From NCBI GenBank assembly GCA_949292775.1, contig CASFBL010000002.1, positions 1 through 64,000 of the forward strand: a stretch of DNA of 64,000 bases, read 5' to 3'. The notes beneath the pieces are model-generated. The model was not told the origin of the DNA, did no database searches, and saw only the letters and a program-made list of their open reading frames with translations. The stretch comes from an uncultured Eubacteriales bacterium. Lineage in GTDB: Bacteria > Bacillota > Clostridia > Oscillospirales > Acutalibacteraceae. Positions 24,103 to 33,496 of the stretch are shown here, in pieces; within the stretch, counting starts at the first letter, position 1; each line of letters opens with the position of its first letter. The translations under genes were made by a program, and so were the position numbers.

Positions 24103-26742
24103 ATGGAATGGACTGGATTAAACGAATTACGGGAAAAGTATCTGGAGTTTTTTGAGAGCAAGGGCCACCTGCGGCTCCCCAGCTTCTCTCTGATCCCGCA
24201 GAACGACAAAAGCCTTTTGTTAATCAACTCCGGCATGGCGCCGATGAAAAAATATTTCACCGGGGAAATCACGCCGCCGAGAAAGCGCGTGACGACCTGC
24301 CAGAAGTGCATCCGCACGCCCGACATTGAAAATGTCGGTAAAACGGCGCGCCACGGCACTTATTTTGAAATGCTCGGTAACTTCTCTTTCGGCGATTACT
24401 TCAAAAAAGAAGTGATTCCGTGGGCGTGGGAATTCTGCACCGAGGTCATGAAAATGGACCCGGAGAAGCTCTACATCAGCGTTTATGAAGACGATGATGA
24501 AGCGTATGACATCTGGACAAAAACCATCGGCGTGCACCCCTACCATATGGTTCGCTTCGGCAAAGAGGACAACTTCTGGGAGCATGGCGCAGGTCCGTGC
24601 GGTCCCTGCTCTGAAATCTACTATGACCGCGGCGAAAAATACGGCTGCGGCAAACCGGACTGCAAAGTCGGCTGCGAGTGCGACCGCTACATCGAGTTCT
24701 GGAACTTGGTGTTCACCCAGTTTGAAAACGACGGGAACAACAATTACACCCGCCTTGCCCACCCCAACATCGACACCGGCATGGGTCTTGAGCGCCTCGC
24801 GTGCATCGCGCAGGATGTGGACAACCTTTTTGAAGTCGATACCGTGCAAAACATCATGAAACACATCATGCGCATTGCCGGGGTGGAATATCACAAAGAT
24901 GAAAAGGTCGATGTTTCCCTGCGCGTCATCACCGACCATATCCGCAGCACCACAATGATGATCGGCGACGGCGTGATGCCCTCCAACGAAGGCCGCGGCT
25001 ATGTGCTTCGCCGTCTGCTTCGGCGCGCGGCACGCCACGGGCGCTTACTCGGCATTGACCGTACCTTCCTTTATGAAGTCGCCGACACCGTGATTCGGGA
25101 AAATAAATCCGCTTACCCGAACCTTGTGGAAAAGCGCGATTTCATTGTCAATGTTATTCGTGCGGAAGAAGAAAACTTTGCAAGAACCATTGACACAGGG
25201 CTCTCGCTGCTCGAAGAAAAACTGCAAAACCTTTCCGGCGATTGCCTGTCGGGCGAAGACGCCTTCCTGCTTTCCGACACCTACGGCTTCCCGATTGATT
25301 TGACCAAAGAACTGCTCGAAGAAAAAGGCCTTACTGTTGACGAAGAACGCTTTAAAGAGCTTGTTCAGGAACAGAAAGTCCGCGCGCGCGCCGCACACAA
25401 AGGCGCAGGCGCCGAGGCGTGGGAAGGCACCGGCAATGTGACAAAAGATATGCCGGCAACCGAATTTACCGGTTATGTCTCCCTGTGCGAAGAAACAGAA
25501 ATTGCCGCAGTCATTGCAGACGGCGAAAGCCGCCAGTTTGCCGACAGCGAAAGCAATATCACGCTGGTGCTCAAGAAAACCCCGTTTTATGCCGAAAGCG
25601 GCGGGCAGGTCGGCGATGTCGGTACCATTCGCGGCGAAGGGTTTACTTTCACCGTAGAGAACACCACCAAAACGCATGAAGGCGTCGTTTTGCATCACGG
25701 CAAAATTACCGACGGCGAATCCTTGGCTGTCGGCGAAGCGGTCACCGCTCAAGTGGACGAAACCGTGCGCAGAAGCACGATGCGTAACCACACCGCCGCA
25801 CACCTGTTGCAGGCGGCGCTGCGCGATACGCTCGGCACTCATGTTGAGCAGGCAGGCCAGCTTGTCAATGCTTCTCATGTCCGTTTCGACTTCACCCATT
25901 TCTCCGCGCTGACGACGGACGAGCTGAAAGCCGTCGAACGCAAGGTCAACGAAGCGGTTTTGGCGGCGGTTCCGGTCGAAACCAAGGAAATGCCGATTGA
26001 CGAGGCGAAGAAACTCGGCGCGATGGCGCTGTTCGGTGAAAAATACGGCGATATTGTCCGTGTGGTTCGCGCCGGCGATTACTCCACCGAGCTTTGCGGC
26101 GGCACACATGTGCAGAACACCGGCAACATCGGGCTGTTTAAAATTGTTTCCGAATCCTCTGTCGCTTCGGGCGTCCGCCGTATCGAAGCGGTCACGGGCT
26201 TGAATGTTCTGAACTTTATTGACGATAACTTAAATACCATTCACGAAGCGGCAGCCGCGCTGAAAGTCAACAACCCGGCGGAGCTTGTCTCTAAAGCCGC
26301 GGCGGCAACTGCGGAAGTAAAAGCGCTCACCCGCGAGCTCGAAACCTTGCAGGCGCAGATTGCCGCCGAAAAGGCAAAATCCATGCTTTCCGACGCGCAA
26401 AATATCGGCGGCGTTCGCCTGATTGCGCAGAATCTCGGCAGCGAAACGCCGGACGCCCTGCGCTCCATGTGCGACAAAGCGCGTGAAAGCGGCGACGATA
26501 TTGTCGCGCTGTTTGCAGGCGTCAATCCCGAAAAGGGAACGGTCACTTTCTCCTGCGCGGCAGGCAAAGTAGCCGTAGCAAAAGGCGCACACGCCGGCAA
26601 TATTGTGCGTGAAGTGGCGAAGCTCGCCGGCGGTTCCGGCGGCGGTAAACCCGACAGCGCCATGGCCGGTGCAAAAGACGCTTCTAAAATTGACGAAGCG
26701 CTCGCCGGTGCTGCGGACATTATCAAATCCATGCTTAAGTGA
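24103..26742 (+). CDS. alaS: Alanyl-tRNA synthetase
   Basis: 879 residues, full length. Class II catalytic core (RVTTCQKCIR, then FWEHGAGPCGPCSEIYYD), editing domain zinc ligands HTAAH and CGGTH, and a C-terminal DHHA1 domain ending in GGGKPDSAMAGAKD are all present. It charges tRNA-Ala and clears mischarged Ser and Gly. ATG at 24103 is chosen over the in-frame TTG at 24094 because AAGGAG at 24086-24091 is too close to the latter. It heads a string of co-directional genes to about 32,809. Confidence 0.96.
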   Translation: MEWTGLNELREKYLEFFESKGHLRLPSFSLIPQNDKSLLLINSGMAPMKKYFTGEITPPRKRVTTCQKCIRTPDIENVGKTARHGTYFEMLGNFSFGDYFKKEVIPWAWEFCTEVMKMDPEKLYISVYEDDDEAYDIWTKTIGVHPYHMVRFGKEDNFWEHGAGPCGPCSEIYYDRGEKYGCGKPDCKVGCECDRYIEFWNLVFTQFENDGNNNYTRLAHPNIDTGMGLERLACIAQDVDNLFEVDTVQNIMKHIMRIAGVEYHKDEKVDVSLRVITDHIRSTTMMIGDGVMPSNEGRGYVLRRLLRRAARHGRLLGIDRTFLYEVADTVIRENKSAYPNLVEKRDFIVNVIRAEEENFARTIDTGLSLLEEKLQNLSGDCLSGEDAFLLSDTYGFPIDLTKELLEEKGLTVDEERFKELVQEQKVRARAAHKGAGAEAWEGTGNVTKDMPATEFTGYVSLCEETEIAAVIADGESRQFADSESNITLVLKKTPFYAESGGQVGDVGTIRGEGFTFTVENTTKTHEGVVLHHGKITDGESLAVGEAVTAQVDETVRRSTMRNHTAAHLLQAALRDTLGTHVEQAGQLVNASHVRFDFTHFSALTTDELKAVERKVNEAVLAAVPVETKEMPIDEAKKLGAMALFGEKYGDIVRVVRAGDYSTELCGGTHVQNTGNIGLFKIVSESSVASGVRRIEAVTGLNVLNFIDDNLNTIHEAAAALKVNNPAELVSKAAAATAEVKALTRELETLQAQIAAEKAKSMLSDAQNIGGVRLIAQNLGSETPDALRSMCDKARESGDDIVALFAGVNPEKGTVTFSCAAGKVAVAKGAHAGNIVREVAKLAGGSGGGKPDSAMAGAKDASKIDEALAGAADIIKSMLK

Positions 26743-26752
26743 GGGAAACAAA

Positions 26753-27091
26753 ATGGAAGATTGTTTGTTTTGCAAAATCATAGCGGGGGAAATTCCTTCG
26801 AAGAAAATTTATGAGGACGAGCAGTGCTATGCGTTTTATGACATCAATCCCCAGTCAGATACGCACTTTTTGGTCGTGCCCAAAACCCATATCTGCTGTG
26901 CAAAGAAAATCACGGCGGAAAATTCCGCAGTCGTGGCACACATTTTTGAAGTGATTGCCAAATTGACGGAAGAACTGGGGCTTGACAGCTACCGCATTAT
27001 CAACAACTGCGGTGAAGGCGCCGGGCAAACGGTCATGCACTTGCATTTCCATGTGCTTTCCGGCAGCAACCTCGGCGAACGCCTTGTGTAA
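26753..27091 (+). CDS. HIT family (HINT-type) nucleotide-binding hydrolase
   Basis: 112 residues. The CLFCKII N-terminus and catalytic HLHFHVL (His-x-His-x-His) near residue 99 are classical for the HINT branch of the histidine triad family, which cleaves AMP-lysine or aminoacyl-adenylates. Placement right after alaS (10-base gap) fits removal of leaked aminoacyl-AMP. The annotated start is the ATG preceding EDCLFCK, with GAGGGAAA upstream, not the earlier frame opening inside alaS. Confidence 0.92.
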   Translation: MEDCLFCKIIAGEIPSKKIYEDEQCYAFYDINPQSDTHFLVVPKTHICCAKKITAENSAVVAHIFEVIAKLTEELGLDSYRIINNCGEGAGQTVMHLHFHVLSGSNLGERLV

Positions 27092-27094
27092 CAA

Positions 27095-29302
27095 ATGAAA
27101 AGGCCGCTTTGTGTCACAGGCTTTACAATGCTGTTTGCATTGTTTTTACTCAATACGGCAAATGACAAAGCGATAGGTGCGGTGTGTCTCGCCGCGCTTA
27201 TCGCTTTTGTTGTCTCGCTTATCATAAAGTCTGTCCGGCGCGACAAAACCCTGCCGACCGCCTTTCTAAGCATTGCCGTTGCAGGCGTGCTTCTGTTTTC
27301 GGCAGGGGCGCAGAACGCGGCGCTTTCTGTTTATACCGAGGCAAAGAGTGTGTATGTCGAGGGGAGCCTTGCGGATTTGCCCTACCGTGAAAACGGGCGG
27401 TATTATTATGTTTTGCGCACCACGCGCATCGGTGAAAACGAGGCGTCCCAAAAAGTTCGTCTGGTTTCGAGCGCACCGCTGGATTTAACCCCGCACGACA
27501 CCTTCCACGGCGAAGTGCGTATGTTCCTTTTGGGCGACAGCGCGCAAGACGACGAAATTACAGCCTATTACCGTTCAACGGGGCTCGTTCTCGGCGCTTA
27601 CCCAACGGGCGAGGCGCTAATCACCCGGCAGACGCAAAATGACCTTTATGCGTATATTCTGTCGTTTCGTCAGGCGATTGTGCAAGCCGTGCAAACCGCT
27701 TTGCCGGGCGACTGCGGCGCGCTGATTACCGGTATTTCGCTGGGTGCCGCGGACGAGCTTTCGGGGCAGGCGACCAACGCCTTTCGCGTGTCCGGCGTTT
27801 CCCACCTTTTGGTGGTGTCGGGGCTGCACCTGACCACCTGGTCGATGCTCTTGCTCATGGGGCTGCAAAAGCTCGGACTTCGCCGGCGGCAGTGTGCCGT
27901 TTTCGGCATCGGCTTTGTTTTGCTGTTTGTGGTTTTAACCGGCGCGGCGCCGTCGGTTGTGCGCGCCGCCGTGATGCTCGGGGTCGTCTATGCCGCCGAT
28001 TTGTTCCGGCGCGAGGCGGATTCGCTTAATTCCGTCGGGTTGGCGCTCACCGGCATGCTCCTTGTAAATCCCTTTGCCGCGCGCTCGCTTTCGCTTCTTT
28101 TGTCTGTTTTCTCGACAGTCGGTATTTTGCTGTTCGCAAAACCCATTGAAGCCTTTTTAAACCGTCCGGCAAAACACCTCGAATCCCACAAAATCCTTTT
28201 GCGGGGGTATCACTTTGTCACTTCTGTCGCGTCGGTCACCTTTGCCGTGACCGTTTGCACACTGCCCATTCAGCTTTGGGCGTTCGGCACATTTTCGCTC
28301 GTATCTCTGCCCGCAAATCTTCTGCTGTTAACCGCGGGCAGCGCTTGCATGGTCTGCGGACTTTTAGGCGCGGTGCTTTCCCTTTGCGGGCTTGCCTTTC
28401 TCGGCAATCCGCTGCTTTTCTGCGCGGCGGGGCTTTCGCGCTATCTGCTCGCGGTGACAGCGTGGTTCTCGAACAGCGACTTCGCGGTTCTGCCGGTGAA
28501 TTCCGCTTACGCCAAACTGCTTTTGGCAGTTGCGTTTTTGGCTCTTGCTTTGTTCCTGCTTTGGAAATCCCCGCCGAAAAAGCTTCAGCGCACAGTGTGC
28601 GCCGTGTTAGTCGGGCTGTTCCTGTTCAGCAACTTAGCGGTATATGCCTTTTCTGAACGCGCTCTTCGGCTGACGGCGGTTGATGTCGGCGAGGGTATGG
28701 CGGTGGTGCTTCGATGCCAGGGGGAAACAGTCCTGCTCGGTGCGGGCGGGGATTACTATGCAGATTCGGAAATTTGTGCTATACTATCTGCATACGGCGC
28801 CACGCACATTGACGCGCTGGTCTTGCCCGCTTCTGACGAGTCGTATTCCTCGGCGGCGAAATCGGTTTCCGAGTCTCTCCCGGTAGAAACGGTGTATTAT
28901 GCACCCGAACTTCGCGCGGCAGATTTGTCATTCGGCGAACAAAAAATCCCGATTGACAAAACGGTTTTGTCTTTGGCAAACGGTGATTTGACCGTGGCGG
29001 TGCAAAGCAAAGGGGATTACCGTTACGCCGAAATTCGCTACGGCGCGTTCCGGGCGCTCGTTTCCTTTTCCGCGGGGAACGATTTTCAAGGCGACGGCGC
29101 TTCGGTTTTAATAAGCGCTGCGAATACCCCGCAAAATATCCATCCCGCCGACTTCGGGCTTGTCGTTTTGTCTGTCGCGGACGCGAGCGTGGCCGATTTC
29201 CTGTCCGCTTACGGCGGCAATGTCTGTACCACCGCCGAAAACGGCAGCATTTCCGTGTTGGCGCGTCAAAACGGCGATTTTCAATATCAAAGGAGTGTTT
29301 AA
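27095..29302 (+). CDS. comEC: ComEC/Rec2 family DNA-uptake channel with degenerate C-terminal domain
   Basis: 735 residues. An N-terminal DUF4131-type region with membrane helices is followed by the Competence domain (VSGVSHLLVVSGLHLT near residue 230, a hallmark) and further helices to about residue 520. The C-terminal metallo-beta-lactamase-like domain starts TAVDVGEGMAV and continues THIDALVLPAS, but the HxHxDH metal motif normally following is replaced by ASDESYSSAA. ComEC carries single-stranded DNA through the membrane; the C-terminal nuclease activity is probably lost here. No other com genes except holA as a usual neighbour are seen. Confidence 0.88.
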   Translation: MKRPLCVTGFTMLFALFLLNTANDKAIGAVCLAALIAFVVSLIIKSVRRDKTLPTAFLSIAVAGVLLFSAGAQNAALSVYTEAKSVYVEGSLADLPYRENGRYYYVLRTTRIGENEASQKVRLVSSAPLDLTPHDTFHGEVRMFLLGDSAQDDEITAYYRSTGLVLGAYPTGEALITRQTQNDLYAYILSFRQAIVQAVQTALPGDCGALITGISLGAADELSGQATNAFRVSGVSHLLVVSGLHLTTWSMLLLMGLQKLGLRRRQCAVFGIGFVLLFVVLTGAAPSVVRAAVMLGVVYAADLFRREADSLNSVGLALTGMLLVNPFAARSLSLLLSVFSTVGILLFAKPIEAFLNRPAKHLESHKILLRGYHFVTSVASVTFAVTVCTLPIQLWAFGTFSLVSLPANLLLLTAGSACMVCGLLGAVLSLCGLAFLGNPLLFCAAGLSRYLLAVTAWFSNSDFAVLPVNSAYAKLLLAVAFLALALFLLWKSPPKKLQRTVCAVLVGLFLFSNLAVYAFSERALRLTAVDVGEGMAVVLRCQGETVLLGAGGDYYADSEICAILSAYGATHIDALVLPASDESYSSAAKSVSESLPVETVYYAPELRAADLSFGEQKIPIDKTVLSLANGDLTVAVQSKGDYRYAEIRYGAFRALVSFSAGNDFQGDGASVLISAANTPQNIHPADFGLVVLSVADASVADFLSAYGGNVCTTAENGSISVLARQNGDFQYQRSV

Positions 29303-29304
29303 CC

Positions 29305-30351
29305 GTGCCGGAACTTAACGAAAGCGAATTGAAACAACAGCTGAAAAGCGGCGATTTCGCGCACGCTTATCTGCTCTATGGCACGGAAGGCTATTTAAAG
29401 CAGTTCTATGCCGAGCGCATCGCGCAAAAATGCGTTACGCCCGGCATGGAGGGCTTCAACTATAAAAAATTTGATGCAGGCGACGGCGCCGGACTTTCTG
29501 AAATTTTAGAAGCGGCAGAGACGCTTCCCGCATTCGGCGGCAGCATGTGTGTTGTGGTGCGCGATTTTCCGTTGGATTCGCTTTCCGAAGCGGACAAAAA
29601 GCAGTTTACGGCATTTATGGAAGATTTGCCCGAAAGCCTTGTGTTGATTTTCTGGGAAGATACGCTTGAAGTACTCCCTAAGAAAAACGCCAAATGGCGA
29701 ACAATGATCACGCTTTTCAATAAATACGGCGCGAGCGTTGCACTTGACCGGCTTGATACCGCATCGCTTTGCCGCCTTTTACAGTCCGGCGCGAAAAAAC
29801 GCGGGTGTGAACTTAACCGCGGCGAAGCGGAATTTTTACTGCAAACCGTGGGCAATGATTTGAATTTGCTGCTCGGGGAGCTCGAAAAGCTTTGCAATTA
29901 TAAGCAAAACGGCGAAATTCAAAAAGCGGATATTGAAGCGGTCGCCACAAAATCGCTTGAAGCGAATGTCTTTGACCTTTCCAAAGCGTTGGTTTCGGGC
30001 AACTGCGCGCGGGCGCTCATGCTTTTGCAAAAGCTTTTATCCGAAAAGGAACGGCCTGAAATGATTCTCGGCACGCTGATTTCCGCTTATGTCGATATGT
30101 ACCGCGTAAAGCTTGCGCTTGTCGCAGGGGAAAAGGCCGAATACCCAGCGCAGTTCTTTAATTATAAGGGCCGCGAATTCCGTCTGCGCAATGCCGCGCG
30201 CGACGCGAACACCTTGCGCGTAGAAGAACTGCGGCGGTGTCTCGATTTATTGGGCACGGCGGACCGGGCACTCAAATCCGGTGCGTCCGATGAAAAAACA
30301 GTGCTGGAACGGCTGCTCGTGCAGCTTTCCGGCGTGAGAGCAAGGCGATAA
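29305..30351 (+). CDS. holA: DNA polymerase III delta subunit (clamp loader)
   Basis: 348 residues, with the HAYLLYGTEGYLKQFYA N-terminus of the family and the long helical C-terminal part. It is a clamp-loader subunit that opens the beta sliding clamp. GTG start at 29305 lies two bases after the comEC stop with AGGAG inside the end of comEC. comEC-holA linkage is conserved in Firmicutes, which supports the call. Confidence 0.9.
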   Translation: MPELNESELKQQLKSGDFAHAYLLYGTEGYLKQFYAERIAQKCVTPGMEGFNYKKFDAGDGAGLSEILEAAETLPAFGGSMCVVVRDFPLDSLSEADKKQFTAFMEDLPESLVLIFWEDTLEVLPKKNAKWRTMITLFNKYGASVALDRLDTASLCRLLQSGAKKRGCELNRGEAEFLLQTVGNDLNLLLGELEKLCNYKQNGEIQKADIEAVATKSLEANVFDLSKALVSGNCARALMLLQKLLSEKERPEMILGTLISAYVDMYRVKLALVAGEKAEYPAQFFNYKGREFRLRNAARDANTLRVEELRRCLDLLGTADRALKSGASDEKTVLERLLVQLSGVRARR

Positions 30352-30355
30352 AGGT

Positions 30356-30958
30356 ATGCGCATGCAGGTAAAGCAAGCGGTTATAGTTGAAGGGAAATAC
30401 GACAAAATCAAGCTGTCCGGGTTTTTGGATGCCATCATTCTCGAAACGGACGGCTTTCAAATCTTTAAAGATAAGGCGAAGCAAAAGCTCATTCGCCGGC
30501 TTGCCGAACAGCGCGGTATCATCATTTTGACCGACAGCGATTCCGCCGGCTTTTTGATTCGCTCTTTTCTGTGCGGCATTACAGACCCAAAGCATATTAC
30601 AAATGTCTATATTCCTGACATTTTCGGAAAAGAGAAACGCAAAGACGCGCCCTCTTGTGAGGGAAAGCTCGGTGTGGAGGGCGTGCCGACAGAGGTGTTG
30701 TTGGAAGCGTTCCACAAAGCGGGGATTGATTGTGAACACGCCGAAAGCGTAATCCCGCGGCGGCTCGTGACCAAGACGGATTTGTTTGAAGACGGGCTTT
30801 CCGGGGGGACGGACAGCGCGCTAAAGCGCAAGGGGCTGTTAAAGGCGTTGGATTTGCCCGAGCACATGAGCGCCAACGCGATGTTACAGCTGATTAACTC
30901 GTTTATGACTTATGAAGATTACAAGGCAGTGGTCGAAAAACTGGAGGGAAACGCATGA
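30356..30958 (+). CDS. rnmV: Ribonuclease M5
   Basis: 200 residues. Toprim domain with EGKYD near residue 13 and LTDSDSAG near 59, followed by the DUF4093-type C-terminal region. RNase M5 matures 5S rRNA together with a ribosomal protein. Two starts are possible, ATG 30356 and ATG 30362; AAAGG at 30350-30354 fits the second better. The usual partner rsmA is not adjacent. Its stop overlaps the following asparaginase start. Confidence 0.85.
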   Translation: MRMQVKQAVIVEGKYDKIKLSGFLDAIILETDGFQIFKDKAKQKLIRRLAEQRGIIILTDSDSAGFLIRSFLCGITDPKHITNVYIPDIFGKEKRKDAPSCEGKLGVEGVPTEVLLEAFHKAGIDCEHAESVIPRRLVTKTDLFEDGLSGGTDSALKRKGLLKALDLPEHMSANAMLQLINSFMTYEDYKAVVEKLEGNA

Positions 30959-31983
30959 AAATTTTAGTCGCGGCAACCGGCGGCACGATAGGCAGCGCCG
31001 CAAAAGACGGTGTGATTTCGACCGATAAAGCGCAAACACTTCTGCTTTTGGAGCTTTTCCGAAAAGCGTACGGTGACCTTGCCGACTTTCAGGTCGAAAC
31101 ACTTTGCAGTGTGCTTTCGGAAAATGCGGACGACGCGTTTTATGAAACACTTGTTGGCTTCTTAAAAACGGTCAATGCGCGCGACTGCGACGGCGTGATT
31201 TTGCTGCACGGTACCGATACACTTTCCTATTCCGCTGCGCTTTGCGCCATGGCGGTGCGCGAGGTGACAAAACCTGTCTGTTTTGTCTCTTCTAACCATG
31301 TATTGACTCAAAAAGACGCGAACGGGCTTGCAAATTTTTATGCCGCCGTGCGTTACATCGAAGCGGGACTTTCGGGCTTCGTCGTGCCTTACCGCAATTC
31401 AGACGGCGAAACGCAGTTCCATTTGGCGACGCGCCTTTTAGAAGCCGATGCTTTTTTAGATGATTTCCATTCCGCCGGGGACTGTCCGCTTGCGTGGCTC
31501 AAAGACGACAAAATCGTGTTCAATTCTGCGCCTTGTGTACCCGCGCAGTCCGTTTTGCGCGAAAATCGCACGCCTGTATTTAAAGAGACGGTACGGTTTT
31601 CCAAAAAAATCCTGCCGCTTAAAATGCATCCGGGTCTGGATTTTGCAGCGATTTCGCCCAATCCCGAAACTTGCGCAGCCGTGCTGTTGCTCGGCTATCA
31701 TTCCGGCACCGCGCCCGAAAAAGCGGTCGAAGCGTTCGCTGAACGCTGTTTTGAAGCCTCTGTTCCGGTTTATCTCGCTCCCGTGAAGCGAGGAGAGGAT
31801 ATGTACGCGAGCGCGGATACGCTTTTTAAGGGTAAAGTTATTCCGCTTTACAATATGACACCGGAAAGCGCATTGGCAAAATTGAAAATTGCCTATAACC
31901 ACCCGACCAAACCCGCGGCAGAAGTCTTAAAAGAAACCCTGTATTTTGAAGATACCGGCGTTTTTGCGCCGAAATTGAAATAA
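30955..31983 (+). CDS. Asparaginase family protein
   Basis: 342 residues. The nucleophile motif ATGGTIGS is at residues 7-14 and the second threonine motif LLHGTDTLSYSA near 85, followed by SSNHVL. These match type I/II L-asparaginases; the C-terminal half (KMHPGLDF) is divergent. It would hydrolyse L-asparagine to aspartate and ammonia in the cytoplasm, as no signal peptide is present. It starts within the rnmV stop (ATGA overlap). Confidence 0.82.
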   Translation: MKILVAATGGTIGSAAKDGVISTDKAQTLLLLELFRKAYGDLADFQVETLCSVLSENADDAFYETLVGFLKTVNARDCDGVILLHGTDTLSYSAALCAMAVREVTKPVCFVSSNHVLTQKDANGLANFYAAVRYIEAGLSGFVVPYRNSDGETQFHLATRLLEADAFLDDFHSAGDCPLAWLKDDKIVFNSAPCVPAQSVLRENRTPVFKETVRFSKKILPLKMHPGLDFAAISPNPETCAAVLLLGYHSGTAPEKAVEAFAERCFEASVPVYLAPVKRGEDMYASADTLFKGKVIPLYNMTPESALAKLKIAYNHPTKPAAEVLKETLYFEDTGVFAPKLK

Positions 31984-32050
31984 AATCAGCCTTTTGTAAA
32001 GCGGCAAAGCTTTACGAACAGATATAATTAAAAATAAGGAAGTGTGAATT

Positions 32051-32809
32051 TTGGCACTGTATCTTTTGGTGTTCAGCCCCACCGGCGGCACAAAAAAAGC
32101 CGCCGAAGCGCTCTTAAAGGGCTTTGACGAAAGATTTAAAACCATTGATTTTTTTAAACAGGCGGATTTCTCTGCGCTCTCGTTTCAAAAAGACGATGTC
32201 TGTTTGGTGGCGGCGCCGTCGTTTGGCGGAAGACTGCCGCAGTTGTTTGCAAAACGGTTGCAAACCCTTCACGGAAACGGAGCGCGCGCCGTGCCGGTTG
32301 TCGTTTACGGCAATCGTGCTTATGAAGACACGCTTTTAGAGATTTCCGACCTGTTGACCGCGGCGGGATTTGTCTATTGTGCGGGTGTTGCCGCTGTTGC
32401 CGAACACTCGATTTTCCGCCAGTTTGCCGCCGGCCGCCCCGATGCGGATGACCGCGCCGAACTTTTGCACTTTGGAGAAGAAATCCAACAAAAACTGCAA
32501 AGCGGCGATATGAAACCGCCGGTGATTCCGGGAAATCGGCCTTATAAAGCGCTGAAAGAGAACCCGATGAAGCCGCAGGGGACAGACGCGTGTATTTCCT
32601 GCGGCACTTGTGCAAAAGAGTGCCCGGCAGGGGCAATCCCGAAAGAAATGCCGCGAATGACCGACCCGGCGCTTTGCATTTCCTGCATGCGCTGTATTGC
32701 CGTTTGTCCCGTGGGCGCGCGGAAAAATGACGACACACTTTATAACGCGACGCTCGAACGGCTCACACCTTTGTGTGAAGGGCGAAAAGAAAACGAATTG
32801 TTCTTATAA
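32051..32809 (+). CDS. EFR1-type flavodoxin/ferredoxin protein
   Basis: 252 residues. The N-terminal flavodoxin-like domain opens with VFSPTGGTKKAA, an FMN phosphate loop, and the C-terminal bacterial ferredoxin domain carries CISCGTCAKECP and CISCMRCIAVCP, giving two 4Fe-4S clusters. Such EFR1 proteins are thought to shuttle electrons in anaerobes; partners are undefined. Translation begins at TTG 32051, with TAAGGAAG upstream. It is the last gene of the alaS string and is followed by a strong terminator. Confidence 0.85.
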   Translation: MALYLLVFSPTGGTKKAAEALLKGFDERFKTIDFFKQADFSALSFQKDDVCLVAAPSFGGRLPQLFAKRLQTLHGNGARAVPVVVYGNRAYEDTLLEISDLLTAAGFVYCAGVAAVAEHSIFRQFAAGRPDADDRAELLHFGEEIQQKLQSGDMKPPVIPGNRPYKALKENPMKPQGTDACISCGTCAKECPAGAIPKEMPRMTDPALCISCMRCIAVCPVGARKNDDTLYNATLERLTPLCEGRKENELFL

Positions 32810-32815
32810 AGACAC

Positions 32816-32858
32816 AAAACGGACGGAAAGCTGAAAAAGCTTTCCGTCCGTTTTCTTT
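32816..32858. terminator. Bidirectional terminator, EFR1 gene / V-ATPase operon
   Basis: A 17-bp perfect stem (32816-32832 with 32838-32854), GAAAA loop, followed by a T-rich tract. Confidence 0.92.
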
Positions 32859-32870
32859 TGAATTGTACAA

Positions 32871-33494
32871 TTAAGTCTGTGCGTGCATAATCTCTTTGAC
32901 TTTCATCAGGCGAATGGTGTTGCTTCGCTCATTGTCTTCAAGCTTCGCGGTAATATATTTAATGGTCGCCTGCATTTCGGGAATCATCACATATTCGAGT
33001 GCGTTAACGCGCCGGCGTGTGCGTTCCATTTCGTCAGAAAGCATGTCACAGGTCTTTTCCACCGCCGCGAGCTCATACAGCTTCGGCACAAGCTCGTTGA
33101 TTGCGAGATAGGCGTCATCAAGTTTATCCGAAGTAAACGCAAAGCCGTAGGAAATCTCGCCGCTCGTTTTCCCCGCGGGCGTGATTTTCGGCACTTTCAT
33201 GCTCATAATGTTGCCTGTGGAAAGCTCCGGCGGTTCGGCGGCCGCGGAAATCATCAGCGCTTCTTCGAGCGCTGTGGTGCCCATTTGCGCCTCGGCCAAC
33301 GACATTTTACCCATCGCCTCGCCCAAAAGGCTCTCAATTTCCCGGCGCAGGGCGCGGTCTTTACGGATATACACCATAAACTGCCGTGCCATTTCGTCCT
33401 GCTTGTCTTTTAACAGCTTGTGCCCGCGGGTCGCCGTCGCCAACCGCTTTTTGGTTTTTTGAAGCTCCATGCGGGTCGGGTTTACGGTCGCCAT
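32871..33494 (-). CDS. ntpD: V-type ATP synthase subunit D
   Basis: 207 residues. The N-terminus NPTRMELQKTKKRLATATRG and C-terminal RRRVNALEYVMIP are conserved in subunit D, the coiled-coil central rotor shaft that turns inside the A3B3 head. It is the last gene of the nine-gene V-ATPase operon, which runs G-I-K-E-C-F-A-B-D on the minus strand with gaps of only a few bases. It is separated by two bases from subunit B. Confidence 0.95.
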   Translation of the reverse strand: MATVNPTRMELQKTKKRLATATRGHKLLKDKQDEMARQFMVYIRKDRALRREIESLLGEAMGKMSLAEAQMGTTALEEALMISAAAEPPELSTGNIMSMKVPKITPAGKTSGEISYGFAFTSDKLDDAYLAINELVPKLYELAAVEKTCDMLSDEMERTRRRVNALEYVMIPEMQATIKYITAKLEDNERSNTIRLMKVKEIMHAQT

Positions 33495-33496
33495 TT

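Noticed and set aside
24220-26109. Long open frames antisense to alaS
   Set aside because: They are mirrors of an unambiguous alanyl-tRNA synthetase and show no protein-like motifs.
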